The notes below the pieces were generated by a model. The model worked only from the letters and a program-made list of their open reading frames with translations, did not search any database and was not told the DNA's origin. Source: Bacteroidota bacterium (GTDB lineage Bacteria > Bacteroidota > Bacteroidia > B-17B0 > Aurantibacillaceae). From it: a stretch of 64,000 bases of DNA. Location of the stretch: positions 1,341,809 through 1,405,808 of the forward strand of contig JAFLBH010000001.1 of NCBI GenBank assembly GCA_017303905.1. Reading direction: 5' to 3'. Of this stretch, positions 9,342-17,087 are shown piece after piece. The position numbers were made by a program, and so were the translations under genes. Within the stretch, counting starts at the first letter, position 1, and the number at the start of each line of letters is the position of its first letter.

Positions 9342-10328
9342 TTACCATCCAAGTATCCAGCTAAAAATTAGCGGCGCCACAATGGTAGCATCACTTTCTA
9401 CAATGAATTTAGGTGTATGGATGTCTAGTTTTCCCCAGGTTATTTTTTCATTCGGAACAGCACCTGAATAAGAACCGTATGAGGTAGTAGAGTCAGAAAT
9501 CTGACAGAAATACGACCAGAATGGAATGTTTTCCATTTCCATATCCTGATATAACATTGGCACTACACAAATCGGGAAGTCACCGGCAATACCACCGCCA
9601 ATTTGGAAGAAACCAACACCTTTACCTTCTGAATTTTTTACATACCAATCTGCTAACCATGCCATGTATTCGATACCACTCTTCATGGTGGTTGCTTTAA
9701 TTTCACCTTTAATTACATAAGAAGCGAAAATATTTCCCATAGTACTATCTTCCCATCCCGGTACTACAATTGGTAAATTCTTCTCAGCTGCTGCTAACAT
9801 CCAGCTGTCTTTAGGGTCGATTTCGTAATACTGTTTTAATTCGCCGCTATTTAAAATCTTGTACATGTATTCGTGAGGGAAATAACGCTCTCCTTTTTTA
9901 TCGGCGTCACTCCAAATTTTATGAATATGTTTTTGTAAACGACGAAACGCTTCTTCTTCCGGAATACAAGTATCTGTTACACGGTTGTAATGATTTTCCA
10001 ATAAATCCCACTCATCTTGTGGTGACAAATCGCGGTAATTTGGAACACGTTTATAATGGCTATGCGCCACTAAATTCATAATATCTTCCTCCAGGTTAGC
10101 GCCTGTGCAAGAGATAATATCGATTTTTCCCTGGCGGATCATTTCCGCTAATGATTTGCCTAACTCGGCAGTACTCATGGCACCGGCAAGGGTAACCATC
10201 ATTTTACCGCCTTCGGTTAAATGTAATTCATATCCTTTAGCGGCATCCACAAGGGCTGCGGCATTAAAATGCTTATAGTGGTGTTCGATAAACTTCGAAA
10301 TCGGACCTTTATTTGCTGCTGTACTCAT
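9342..10328 (-). CDS. Deoxyhypusine synthase-like NAD-dependent aminobutyl transferase
   Basis: 328 residues matching the deoxyhypusine synthase fold along the whole length: LAGAMSTAELGKSLAEMI, DIISCTGANLEED, the NAD-site region GWEDSTMGNIFA, FQIGGGIAGDFPICVVP, and SGAVPNEKITWGKLD. Lys300 in the WGK motif aligns with the lysine that forms the aminobutyl imine in eukaryotic enzymes (human Lys329). Bacteria lack eIF5A, the eukaryotic substrate. Bacterial homologues are generally linked to polyamine chemistry such as homospermidine formation from spermidine or putrescine. Cytoplasmic; apparently monocistronic with its own terminator. The fold call is firm, the reaction is inferred. Confidence 0.88.
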   Translation of the reverse strand: MSTAANKGPISKFIEHHYKHFNAAALVDAAKGYELHLTEGGKMMVTLAGAMSTAELGKSLAEMIRQGKIDIISCTGANLEEDIMNLVAHSHYKRVPNYRDLSPQDEWDLLENHYNRVTDTCIPEEEAFRRLQKHIHKIWSDADKKGERYFPHEYMYKILNSGELKQYYEIDPKDSWMLAAAEKNLPIVVPGWEDSTMGNIFASYVIKGEIKATTMKSGIEYMAWLADWYVKNSEGKGVGFFQIGGGIAGDFPICVVPMLYQDMEMENIPFWSYFCQISDSTTSYGSYSGAVPNEKITWGKLDIHTPKFIVESDATIVAPLIFSWILGW

Positions 10329-10436
10329 AATGATAAAATAGATAAATTTTGAGGTACAAAGCTAATAAAATAGGGGAGATTTGAGAGTGGGAAGAATTAA
10401 CAAATAATTAAGAGTAAATGAAGAAAACTGACCAAA

Positions 10437-10499
10437 CTAATCAAAAAACAACCAGGTCAATCCAAATCTAAACGCTCTGTCGGGTTGGTAGTAGCCGGG
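10437..10499 (-). repeat. 63-bp direct repeat, detached copy of the porin gene 3' end
   Basis: Matches 14083-14145 at 62 of 63 positions, in the same orientation. The block encodes the last 20 residues of the Porin_10 protein (starting PGYYQPDRAFRFG) plus its TAG stop. Here it is cut off from any gene: sequence upstream of the CCCGG edge is unrelated to the porin. Confidence 0.9.
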
Positions 10500-10519
10500 T
10501 TTATATTAATAATTTATGG

Positions 10520-10564
10520 TAGACCGCAAAAAAGCATTCAGAAAAATCGGAGGATTATATATTT
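10520..10564 (+). pseudogene. Inverted gene remnant, left copy
   Basis: Read in frame this gives (stop)TAKKHSEKSEDYIF. It is 34 of 45 identical to the minus-strand block at 13971-14015 (YTPDWHSEKAENYVY), with no gaps; several of the changes keep the residue type (Asn/Asp, Tyr, Ile/Val). Both copies point inward at the propeller gene. It could also be the terminal inverted repeat of a decayed mobile element. Confidence 0.5.
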
Positions 10565-10741
10565 GGCAAAAGGAGAAAGTGAAAGAATGATTTGTATTAA
10601 AGAATTAAATATTTGTTCGAATCACTCTCCCTACCACTGGAAGGACTAAAAGCGATTTTAGTACCCACAAACCCAAGAATCTGAATCTTTTTACAAAGCG
10701 GATAGGGTTCTGCTCGCAGAGTTGTTCTCTGGCAAGTGAAA

Positions 10742-13735
10742 CTACTGTTTGATTATCTTTGTGACGGTCTCGTCAATCTTCAAAAAATAAATTCCATTAG
10801 CGTAAGAAGAAAGATCAATTTCATTTTTTTCTTCAATATTATTCTTTTCTAAAATAACTTCTCCTATTGAATTTATAACTTTTAAGTGTTTTTTGGTTTT
10901 CGAAACAACCACTAGTTTTCCATTAGTTGGGTTAGGATAAATTTGACTTTTAAAATCAGTATTCATCTCTTTTATTCCAATACAAGGATCAACATATTGA
11001 ATTACAGTCGCTGTATTTACACAGCCTTGTAGACTTGTTCCGGTCACGGTGTAAACAGTTGTGACGCTTGGAGAAACTGGAAGATTATCGATAGTGTCAC
11101 CTGTATTCCAGGTATAAGTGCTTGCACCGTTAGCAGGTAAATTAGCTGTACCTTGAAATGGCGGCCCGCAAATAACAGAATTTGTAGAATAGACGCTCAA
11201 TATAGGCAATGAATAAACTGTAACGGCAGAAATGGCGGGTACTAGCGCATCACACCCCAAGACACTTGTGCCAAAAACCGAATATGAAGAAGTACCCGAA
11301 GGTGATACAATAAAATTACCACCGGATATAGTATACGTATTCGCACCTGATGGTACAATAGTAAAACTCTTTCCAGTACAAATACTACCGCTATTTGCAC
11401 TAATTGATGGTGCTGAATTCACAACCACATTACTGATTGCAGGCGTTGAAGATTTACATCCTAAGGCCGATGATCCTGTTACAGAATAAGAGCTAGTGAT
11501 TATTGGAGATACGATTGAGCTTCCAGAAGAGTATGTATAAGTAATGGCGCCGGAAGGAGTAAGTGTGAAACTTTTTCCTTGACAAATTGTGCCGCTATTT
11601 ACAGAAATAACAGGCAAAGGATTTACGCTTATACTCGATATCGCAGGTGTATTAGAAACGCAACCAAAAGCGCTTGTTCCACTAATTGAATAGGTTGTAT
11701 TAACAGTTGGTGTTACTATATTACTACCACTTGAAAAAGTATAAGAAGCCGCACCGCCAGGCGTAATAGTAAAACTTGAACCAATGCAAATATTTCCATT
11801 AGTGGCGGTAATTGTCGGAGTTGGTCTAACGGTTAAGCTTGCTACAGCTGAAGAAGTGCTTACGCAACCTAAACTACTGGTACCTGATACAAAATAGGAA
11901 GTTGTAATACTTGGCGATACAATTGCGGAGCCGCCGGAAAAAGTGTAAGTATTAGCTCCTGAAGGAACAAAAGTAAAAGTTTGACCGGCACAAATTGTAC
12001 CGCTGCTGACAACAATAGTTGGTGTTGGATTTATGGTAACATTAAAAACAGACGTTTGACTTGTACCACATGCATCAGTGACATTTACTGTAATACTTCC
12101 TGAATTATTACTTGGTGTATAATTCACAACATTTACGGTACTTGTACCCGTCCATCCACCTGGCGCGGTCCAGGTATAATCGAAAGCGCCAGCAACTGGC
12201 GCAACGCTAAAGGATTGTATGCCGCTCCCAAAACAACTTACAGAAGGGCCAGTTATGCTACCAATTAAGGGTAGAGAACATACATTAAATTTTTCGACAT
12301 AAACATCCGAGCTACCGGAAACAGAATAATTAAAAACTGCCGGACTTGGATCAAAATCCACAACAGGAGATGTAAATATTCCGGTCAGATAAATATTTCC
12401 AGATGGATCAGCGGTTATATCTTGTCCATGTTCATTAGATGTGCTTCCAATTCTTTTAGACCATACGAAAGCTCCGGATGAATCAAGTTTGTGAATAAAT
12501 ATATCAGCAAATCCTGCACTTATCATATTATTGACTCCTGGTCCCGGATCAAAATCTATAGTGCTTGTAAATTGTCCTGTTAGATATAGATTTGCATTTG
12601 CATCGAGCCAAACAGCATTACCACATTCCGAACCAGGTGAGCCCATTCTTTTAGCCCAAATGAAATTTCCATTCCCATCTAATTTGTTCACGTAATAATC
12701 CTGTGCTCCAAATTGAGTAGGGGTATAAACGCCCGGCCCCGGATCCATATCAACAATCAACTCAACATATCCACAGGTATAAACACAACCCGCAGCATCA
12801 ACATCCATTCCGAAAGGTACGTCCCAATTCGTTGAACCAAATTTTCGAGCCCATAGAAAATTTAAACCTGGATCCAATTTCATAATAAAAGCGTCGAATT
12901 GCCCGGCCGAAGCTAAAGTGTAAGTTCCCGGTCCTGGATCAAGATCAACAGTTTGTGTTATAATTCCTGAAAGAAAAACATTGCCCGTCGCATCATTTCG
13001 AATTGTATAAGCTTCAGTAGTTCCAGGGGATGCACCAATCGATGTAGCTAATAAAAAAATTCCTGAAGGGTCTAACTTAGAAACAAATGTACTCGAATTG
13101 ATACTTGCTGTTAATGTATATACAGATGGCCCTGGATCAAAGTCTGCGGTGTTTAAAAAAGCTCCTGTAGTCAAAACATTTCCTGAACCATCTATAATGA
13201 TCGAATTGGCTTTATCGTAACCAGTTCCGCCCATTTGGTTTGCCCAAACAAAATTTCCGGAAGCATCAAGTTTAACCACAAAAACATCATAACTTCCAAA
13301 TGAAGTCATTGTATATGTTCCGGGTCCTGGATCAAAATCTGCAGTACCGCTAAATGTCCCTGTTGCATAAATGTTTCCCGCGGCATCGACCGCGCAATCC
13401 AGAGCTTTATCATTAGAAGTTCCGCCAAGTTGTTTTGACCAAATAAAATTTCCGGCCCCGTCAAGTTTATTAATATAAGCATCACCTGTTGTGCCTCCAT
13501 TCATTGTATATGTTCCGGGTCCTGGATCAAAATCAACAGTACCACTAAAAGATCCAGCTGAATACACATTACCTGATGCGTCTACAGCTATGCCCCAGGC
13601 TTGTTCTGTTGATGGACCACTAATTTTCTTAGCCCATTGCATAGTAACTTGACAAAACAATGAAGGGTTTAAAAAAATAAAAAATAAGAAATAGTAAGGA
13701 AAAAATCTTTGGCTGTAAAAGTATTTATATTCCAT
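10742..13735 (-). CDS. Secreted SBBP beta-propeller and Ig-like protein with T9SS sorting domain
   Basis: A 997-residue exported protein with a signal peptide (about 1-29, ending NPSLFCQ). Seven SBBP repeats follow (about 35-460), each with a DFDPGPG-like turn and a KLD...GNFIW strand, consistent with one seven-bladed propeller. Next come a PKD-like domain (about 470-555) and five Ig-like repeats of about 70 residues with two cysteines each (PTIVVSSGTICAG, PTITATNGNICIG, and so on). The type A sorting domain ends SSYANGIYFLKIDETVTKIIKQ. The Ig-like units are related to those of the giant adhesin. Likely a surface protein of unknown ligand. It lies inside the rearranged island. Confidence 0.92.
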   Translation of the reverse strand: MEYKYFYSQRFFPYYFLFFIFLNPSLFCQVTMQWAKKISGPSTEQAWGIAVDASGNVYSAGSFSGTVDFDPGPGTYTMNGGTTGDAYINKLDGAGNFIWSKQLGGTSNDKALDCAVDAAGNIYATGTFSGTADFDPGPGTYTMTSFGSYDVFVVKLDASGNFVWANQMGGTGYDKANSIIIDGSGNVLTTGAFLNTADFDPGPSVYTLTASINSSTFVSKLDPSGIFLLATSIGASPGTTEAYTIRNDATGNVFLSGIITQTVDLDPGPGTYTLASAGQFDAFIMKLDPGLNFLWARKFGSTNWDVPFGMDVDAAGCVYTCGYVELIVDMDPGPGVYTPTQFGAQDYYVNKLDGNGNFIWAKRMGSPGSECGNAVWLDANANLYLTGQFTSTIDFDPGPGVNNMISAGFADIFIHKLDSSGAFVWSKRIGSTSNEHGQDITADPSGNIYLTGIFTSPVVDFDPSPAVFNYSVSGSSDVYVEKFNVCSLPLIGSITGPSVSCFGSGIQSFSVAPVAGAFDYTWTAPGGWTGTSTVNVVNYTPSNNSGSITVNVTDACGTSQTSVFNVTINPTPTIVVSSGTICAGQTFTFVPSGANTYTFSGGSAIVSPSITTSYFVSGTSSLGCVSTSSAVASLTVRPTPTITATNGNICIGSSFTITPGGAASYTFSSGSNIVTPTVNTTYSISGTSAFGCVSNTPAISSISVNPLPVISVNSGTICQGKSFTLTPSGAITYTYSSGSSIVSPIITSSYSVTGSSALGCKSSTPAISNVVVNSAPSISANSGSICTGKSFTIVPSGANTYTISGGNFIVSPSGTSSYSVFGTSVLGCDALVPAISAVTVYSLPILSVYSTNSVICGPPFQGTANLPANGASTYTWNTGDTIDNLPVSPSVTTVYTVTGTSLQGCVNTATVIQYVDPCIGIKEMNTDFKSQIYPNPTNGKLVVVSKTKKHLKVINSIGEVILEKNNIEEKNEIDLSSYANGIYFLKIDETVTKIIKQ

Positions 13736-13754
13736 TTTTAGAAAGCGTTTTGTT

Positions 13755-14039
13755 TTATTCTATGATTATCTTTTTTATAAGTGATCTAATCTGCACAAAA
13801 TAAACTCATGACTTTTCTTTACTTAGATTTATTTGTATTTTGTTATTTTCAATTTTTGATTGATAAATAAGTGATCCTAATAAACTATAAAGAGATATAT
13901 TATTTCCATGAATCGAGCCAAGGATACTACGTGGAATCGAACTCGATTTAACAGATTCAATCATAATCAAATATACGTAATTCTCCGCTTTTTCTGAATG
14001 CCAATCTGGGGTATACCGCAGATTCTCAGTCGTGGCAAT
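13755..14039 (-). pseudogene. Decayed T9SS sorting-domain remnant with in-frame TGA
   Basis: The minus-strand frame is open from 14039 to a TGA at 13806-13808 and continues in the same frame to a TAA at 13755. The residues before the stop (NISLYSLLGSLIYQSKIENN, then KIQINLSKEKS) and after it (VYFVQIRSLIKKIIIE) line up with the end of a type A sorting domain, where a Gly normally precedes the aromatic strand (GIYFL, GVYIV in intact copies here). The TGA therefore probably replaced GGA. No start codon or upstream body remains. An ATG at 13964 would give only 52 residues. Confidence 0.6.
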
Positions 14040-14040
14040 C

Positions 14041-14080
14041 TACCTCCCCCCTCTCTACCGTAGGGAGGGGCAGGGGGTGA
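14041..14080. repeat. GC-rich imperfect palindrome after the porin gene
   Basis: The sequence ctcccccctctctacc followed by gtagggaggggcaggggg forms an imperfect hairpin just beyond the porin stop codon. It contrasts with the AT-rich surroundings and resembles intergenic palindromic elements. It may also act as a terminator, but no T tract follows in the leftward direction. Confidence 0.55.
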
Positions 14081-14082
14081 GT

Positions 14083-14145
14083 CTAATCAAAAAACAACCA
14101 AGTCAATCCAAATCTAAACGCTCTGTCGGGTTGGTAGTAGCCGGG
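14083..14145 (-). repeat. 63-bp direct repeat, copy within the intact porin gene
   Basis: This is the 3' end of the porin gene, including its TAG stop, and the intact partner of 10437-10499. The two copies bracket about 3.6 kb. Confidence 0.9.
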
Positions 14146-15972
14146 CACAAAATTGTAATTGCTACCCATGAGTCCGTACAATGCATTCTCCACTTTTACA
14201 AAAAATTGTACCGGACGAATACGCGCGTTTAAGAATACATCTACAAAAGGATATTCGCCCACTGATTCGCGGTTTTGCAAATAGTACATATTATACGCCG
14301 GCATATAAGCATAGGCTTTAAACGAAGTGAAGTACTCGGCTTGCGCACCAATTTGTAATTGTAAATTGTTTTTAAAGAGATTGCCGGTGTAATACAAACT
14401 ACCTAAGGCACGTAAAGGCGCTAATCGTACAATCGATTCTTTATTGGTTGTTTGGTAAGTAAGATTTAAACCAATGCCTAAGTGCTTAAATAACACTTTA
14501 GAAAAATTTAAATTGTAAGCCCAATTACTAATTTCAACATTGGCTTGTTTAGGAAGCATGGTGCTATCCATATAAATTAAATGAGAGGTGTTTTGCCATA
14601 AAATGGAAAGTCCTAATCCGCTTATTTCGTTTTTAAAACCAAGTTTGGTTTGAAACAATCCTGTTTGTTTAAAGTTGTTGTTCCATCTGAAGTTGTTGCT
14701 GTAATTGTAATTGTATAAATAATCCGGATGGCGAAGTTCAGAAGCGATTTTTAAAAAGAGGTGTGTGCTTTTGTTGGTTGCATTTCCATTGTCATCGGCG
14801 CGTAAAGTAAGAGAAGATATCCACTCTGCTTTATAGTCACTCTGATAAACACCACTTACAACACTTGAATAATTTAATTCTGAGTTTATTTTTTTGTTTC
14901 TGTTAAATGCCGTACTGTCTTTGTGTTTGATGGTTTTGTTGAAGTACAATGAAACGTGTGCCAAATTATTTTGAAATATGCTATCGAAGAATTGATGTAG
15001 TACGGCATACTCGTTGCTATATCCAATCGAAGCACTCAGCCCGACTTCATTTAATTTAAATGTGTAATTAATGCGGTTATTGAATTTTCTTAAATGTGTG
15101 CTGTCGTTAGTTTGTACCGTATCTAAATATACAGTATTGTAGAAGTTTTCATAGCCAATTCCGTTATCCAGATACCAATAATAGTTTCCGGTGTAGTTAA
15201 ATTTATAATCGATGTAATGCGATATTTTTGTAGAATCTCTTTTATTTAAACGAAACCAGGGATTGAAATTAAAATCGGCTGTTTTATTTTCGCGTTTGGC
15301 ATTGCTGAGGTTCACATCCAACAAATCTTTTCCGATTAAAATATTTTCTTCAATGAGTGTATCGTATTTGATACCGCCGTTTTCCTGATTCTTTACTTTG
15401 TTATAGAGGAAGTAAGAATAAAATCCAAAGCGTTTTTTCGCGTTGGTATAATGTGTAGAGCTGTAAAAATTATTAACGAAAGTTTGTTGTTTGTTGTAAA
15501 AACCTAACGATCCAAAGCGGTTAAACTTTACTGTAATATTTAAATTCTTTTTAGTTGTATGCGAGAACAATAAACGGAATGTTTGTTCTTGTTTGCTTCC
15601 TGCAAATCCTGATAAGGAGGCAAATGGGCCTTTGCTTACATAGTAATTCACTTGCTGTGGCGAAATCACACTGATACCAAACGGCATTTGATAATAATGC
15701 AAGCCTAAGTCTCTTTGCTGATATTGCAATAAATAATTGGGTTGCGGTAATCCTAAATTGCCCGAATAGTTTCTTGGTGTATAGTTATGAAGATTAGTGG
15801 CTGAGGTATCGGGATAGGCGCTGCTAAAATCTTTGCTCAGTAAGTTTTCACCGTTTGATTTTGATGAGATGTATTCTTTGTCGGTACTGTATTTGGTTTG
15901 TGCAGGCAATATGAAATGTGCAAGCAAACTGCTTATCACTATCAGTAATTGTTTTATGCCTTTACGATACAA
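14083..15972 (-). CDS. Putative porin (Porin_10 family)
   Basis: A 629-residue outer-membrane protein with a signal peptide (about 1-24, ending LLAHFILPAQ). The body is aromatic-rich alternating beta sequence with motifs of Porin_10: NLGLPQPNYLLQYQQRDLGL, YYVSKGPFASLSGFAGSKQE, YNKQQTFVNNFY and NGGIKYDTL. It ends in an aromatic strand (FRFGLTWLFF plus D), as barrels usually do. Family function is inferred from fold only. The patatin gene lies 11 bp upstream and probably shares the transcript. Its last 63 bp are duplicated at 10437. Confidence 0.88.
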   Translation of the reverse strand: MYRKGIKQLLIVISSLLAHFILPAQTKYSTDKEYISSKSNGENLLSKDFSSAYPDTSATNLHNYTPRNYSGNLGLPQPNYLLQYQQRDLGLHYYQMPFGISVISPQQVNYYVSKGPFASLSGFAGSKQEQTFRLLFSHTTKKNLNITVKFNRFGSLGFYNKQQTFVNNFYSSTHYTNAKKRFGFYSYFLYNKVKNQENGGIKYDTLIEENILIGKDLLDVNLSNAKRENKTADFNFNPWFRLNKRDSTKISHYIDYKFNYTGNYYWYLDNGIGYENFYNTVYLDTVQTNDSTHLRKFNNRINYTFKLNEVGLSASIGYSNEYAVLHQFFDSIFQNNLAHVSLYFNKTIKHKDSTAFNRNKKINSELNYSSVVSGVYQSDYKAEWISSLTLRADDNGNATNKSTHLFLKIASELRHPDYLYNYNYSNNFRWNNNFKQTGLFQTKLGFKNEISGLGLSILWQNTSHLIYMDSTMLPKQANVEISNWAYNLNFSKVLFKHLGIGLNLTYQTTNKESIVRLAPLRALGSLYYTGNLFKNNLQLQIGAQAEYFTSFKAYAYMPAYNMYYLQNRESVGEYPFVDVFLNARIRPVQFFVKVENALYGLMGSNYNFVPGYYQPDRAFRFGLTWLFFD

Positions 15973-15983
15973 AGGATGTGATT

Positions 15984-17015
15984 TTAAAACTTATCAAAGA
16001 AATGTTCTTCTACATCAAAAGTGGATTTTAAACCAACTTGTTTGAAATCTGTTTCTAACCACTGCGATGCGATTTCTCTTCCTTTTTCTTTTAACTGCAA
16101 TAGAAATTCCCAAGACGTATTCATCTTGCTACTGTAGCTAAGCTGACTTAATGCATCATACCCCGAAATGGTGTGAACAAAAATCTCGCGGTTGGCTTTA
16201 TCGTCAATTCGTAAAATACCATTACGCAGCAGTTCGTTTCGGTAGTGAATTAATTTCATTTCGTTAATTAAACTACTGTTAAATGAAATTTCATTCACCC
16301 TGTCAGCAATGTCGCGAGCGGTTGTAGGCACCGAATTAATATTGATAGAATTAATTTTAATTAATACCACATCATGAATGTTTGTGTTGGTAATAAGAGG
16401 AAAAATGGGAGGGTTACCCATATAACCACCGTCCCAATAATACTCACCATTAATTTCTACAGCTTGAAATAAGAATGGTAAACAAGCGGATGCTAAAACC
16501 GAATCAACGGTAATATCTTTATTTGTAAAAATTTTAGCGCGATTTGTTTTTACGTTGGTAGCGCAAATAAATAATTTCTTTTTGTTATATAAATGCAACT
16601 CTTCAAAGTCAACTAAATCATTCAATATATCACGAAGCGGATTATAATTGAAGGGATTGAAATTGTAAGGCGACATAAACTGGGTCATGGCATTAAACCA
16701 TAAGTACCCAGGAGAATTGTAAATGTCTCCTTTACCAAAAAATTGATCCATCACACCCGGCTTAAATAAAAAGCTTCCGCTGTTAGCAATCTTAAGCCAC
16801 AACTGTTCCATCAATTCTTTTGCTTTTGGCGGACCGCCTACATGTAATCCATAAGCACACACAACGGCATTTACTGCACCTGCACTAGTCCCGCACATAG
16901 CATCAGCAACAATTTCATCAACTTCTAATAAGCGATCGAGTACACCCCAGGTAAAGGCGCCATGAGCGCCTCCGCCTTGTAAAGCAATTCCAACGTTTTT
17001 GATTTTTTTAGTCAT
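15984..17015 (-). CDS. Patatin-like phospholipase
   Basis: 343 residues with the patatin catalytic set: oxyanion loop GIALQGGGAHGAF near the N-terminus, nucleophile elbow GTSAG, and catalytic Asp in WDGGYMGNPP. There is no signal peptide, so it is cytoplasmic or membrane-associated. Family members hydrolyse acyl chains from phospholipids. It is the first gene of a two-gene unit with the porin, and a TATATTTG box lies 23 bp upstream. Confidence 0.95.
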   Translation of the reverse strand: MTKKIKNVGIALQGGGAHGAFTWGVLDRLLEVDEIVADAMCGTSAGAVNAVVCAYGLHVGGPPKAKELMEQLWLKIANSGSFLFKPGVMDQFFGKGDIYNSPGYLWFNAMTQFMSPYNFNPFNYNPLRDILNDLVDFEELHLYNKKKLFICATNVKTNRAKIFTNKDITVDSVLASACLPFLFQAVEINGEYYWDGGYMGNPPIFPLITNTNIHDVVLIKINSININSVPTTARDIADRVNEISFNSSLINEMKLIHYRNELLRNGILRIDDKANREIFVHTISGYDALSQLSYSSKMNTSWEFLLQLKEKGREIASQWLETDFKQVGLKSTFDVEEHFFDKF

Positions 17016-17037
17016 TCCAACGAGTTCAGTACATGGT

Positions 17038-17045
17038 CAAATATA
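17038..17045 (-). promoter_or_regulatory. Candidate -7 box for the patatin-porin unit
   Basis: TATATTTG on the minus strand matches the Bacteroidota TAnnTTTG consensus, 23 bp before the patatin start. No clear -33 TTTG is visible. Confidence 0.5.
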
Positions 17046-17087
17046 CAGTATAAAAGCTAATAAAATGGAGTTAGCCTTTTCTGTTAA

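Larger units (their letters stand above)
10329..10741. other. Intergenic region with gene debris
   Basis: This 413-bp gap holds no intact gene. It contains a second copy of the 3' end of the porin gene (10437-10499), a 45-bp block (10520-10564) that is an inverted, codon-aligned relative of 13971-14015, and a stretch at 10615-10637 resembling the T-loop and 3' arm of a tRNA (GTTCGAATCACTCTCC). A short open stretch around 10667-10738 gives QTQESESFYKADRVLLAELF but has no start and no recognisable family. It looks like a site of repeated rearrangement. Confidence 0.6.
13736..14082. other. Intergenic region with pseudogene and hairpin
   Basis: This 347-bp gap upstream of the propeller gene holds a decayed T9SS sorting-domain remnant and a GC-rich hairpin at 14041-14080. 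The promoter of the propeller gene must lie near 13736-13800, but no clear TAnnTTTG box stands out. Confidence 0.6.

Noticed and set aside
10667-10741. Possible small gene reading KADRVLLAELFSGK
   Set aside because: No start codon, no upstream coding and no recognised family; kept only as debris in the intergenic description.
13306-13500. 64-residue minus-strand frame within the propeller gene
   Set aside because: Same strand but another frame of the SBBP repeats, with no start context or family.
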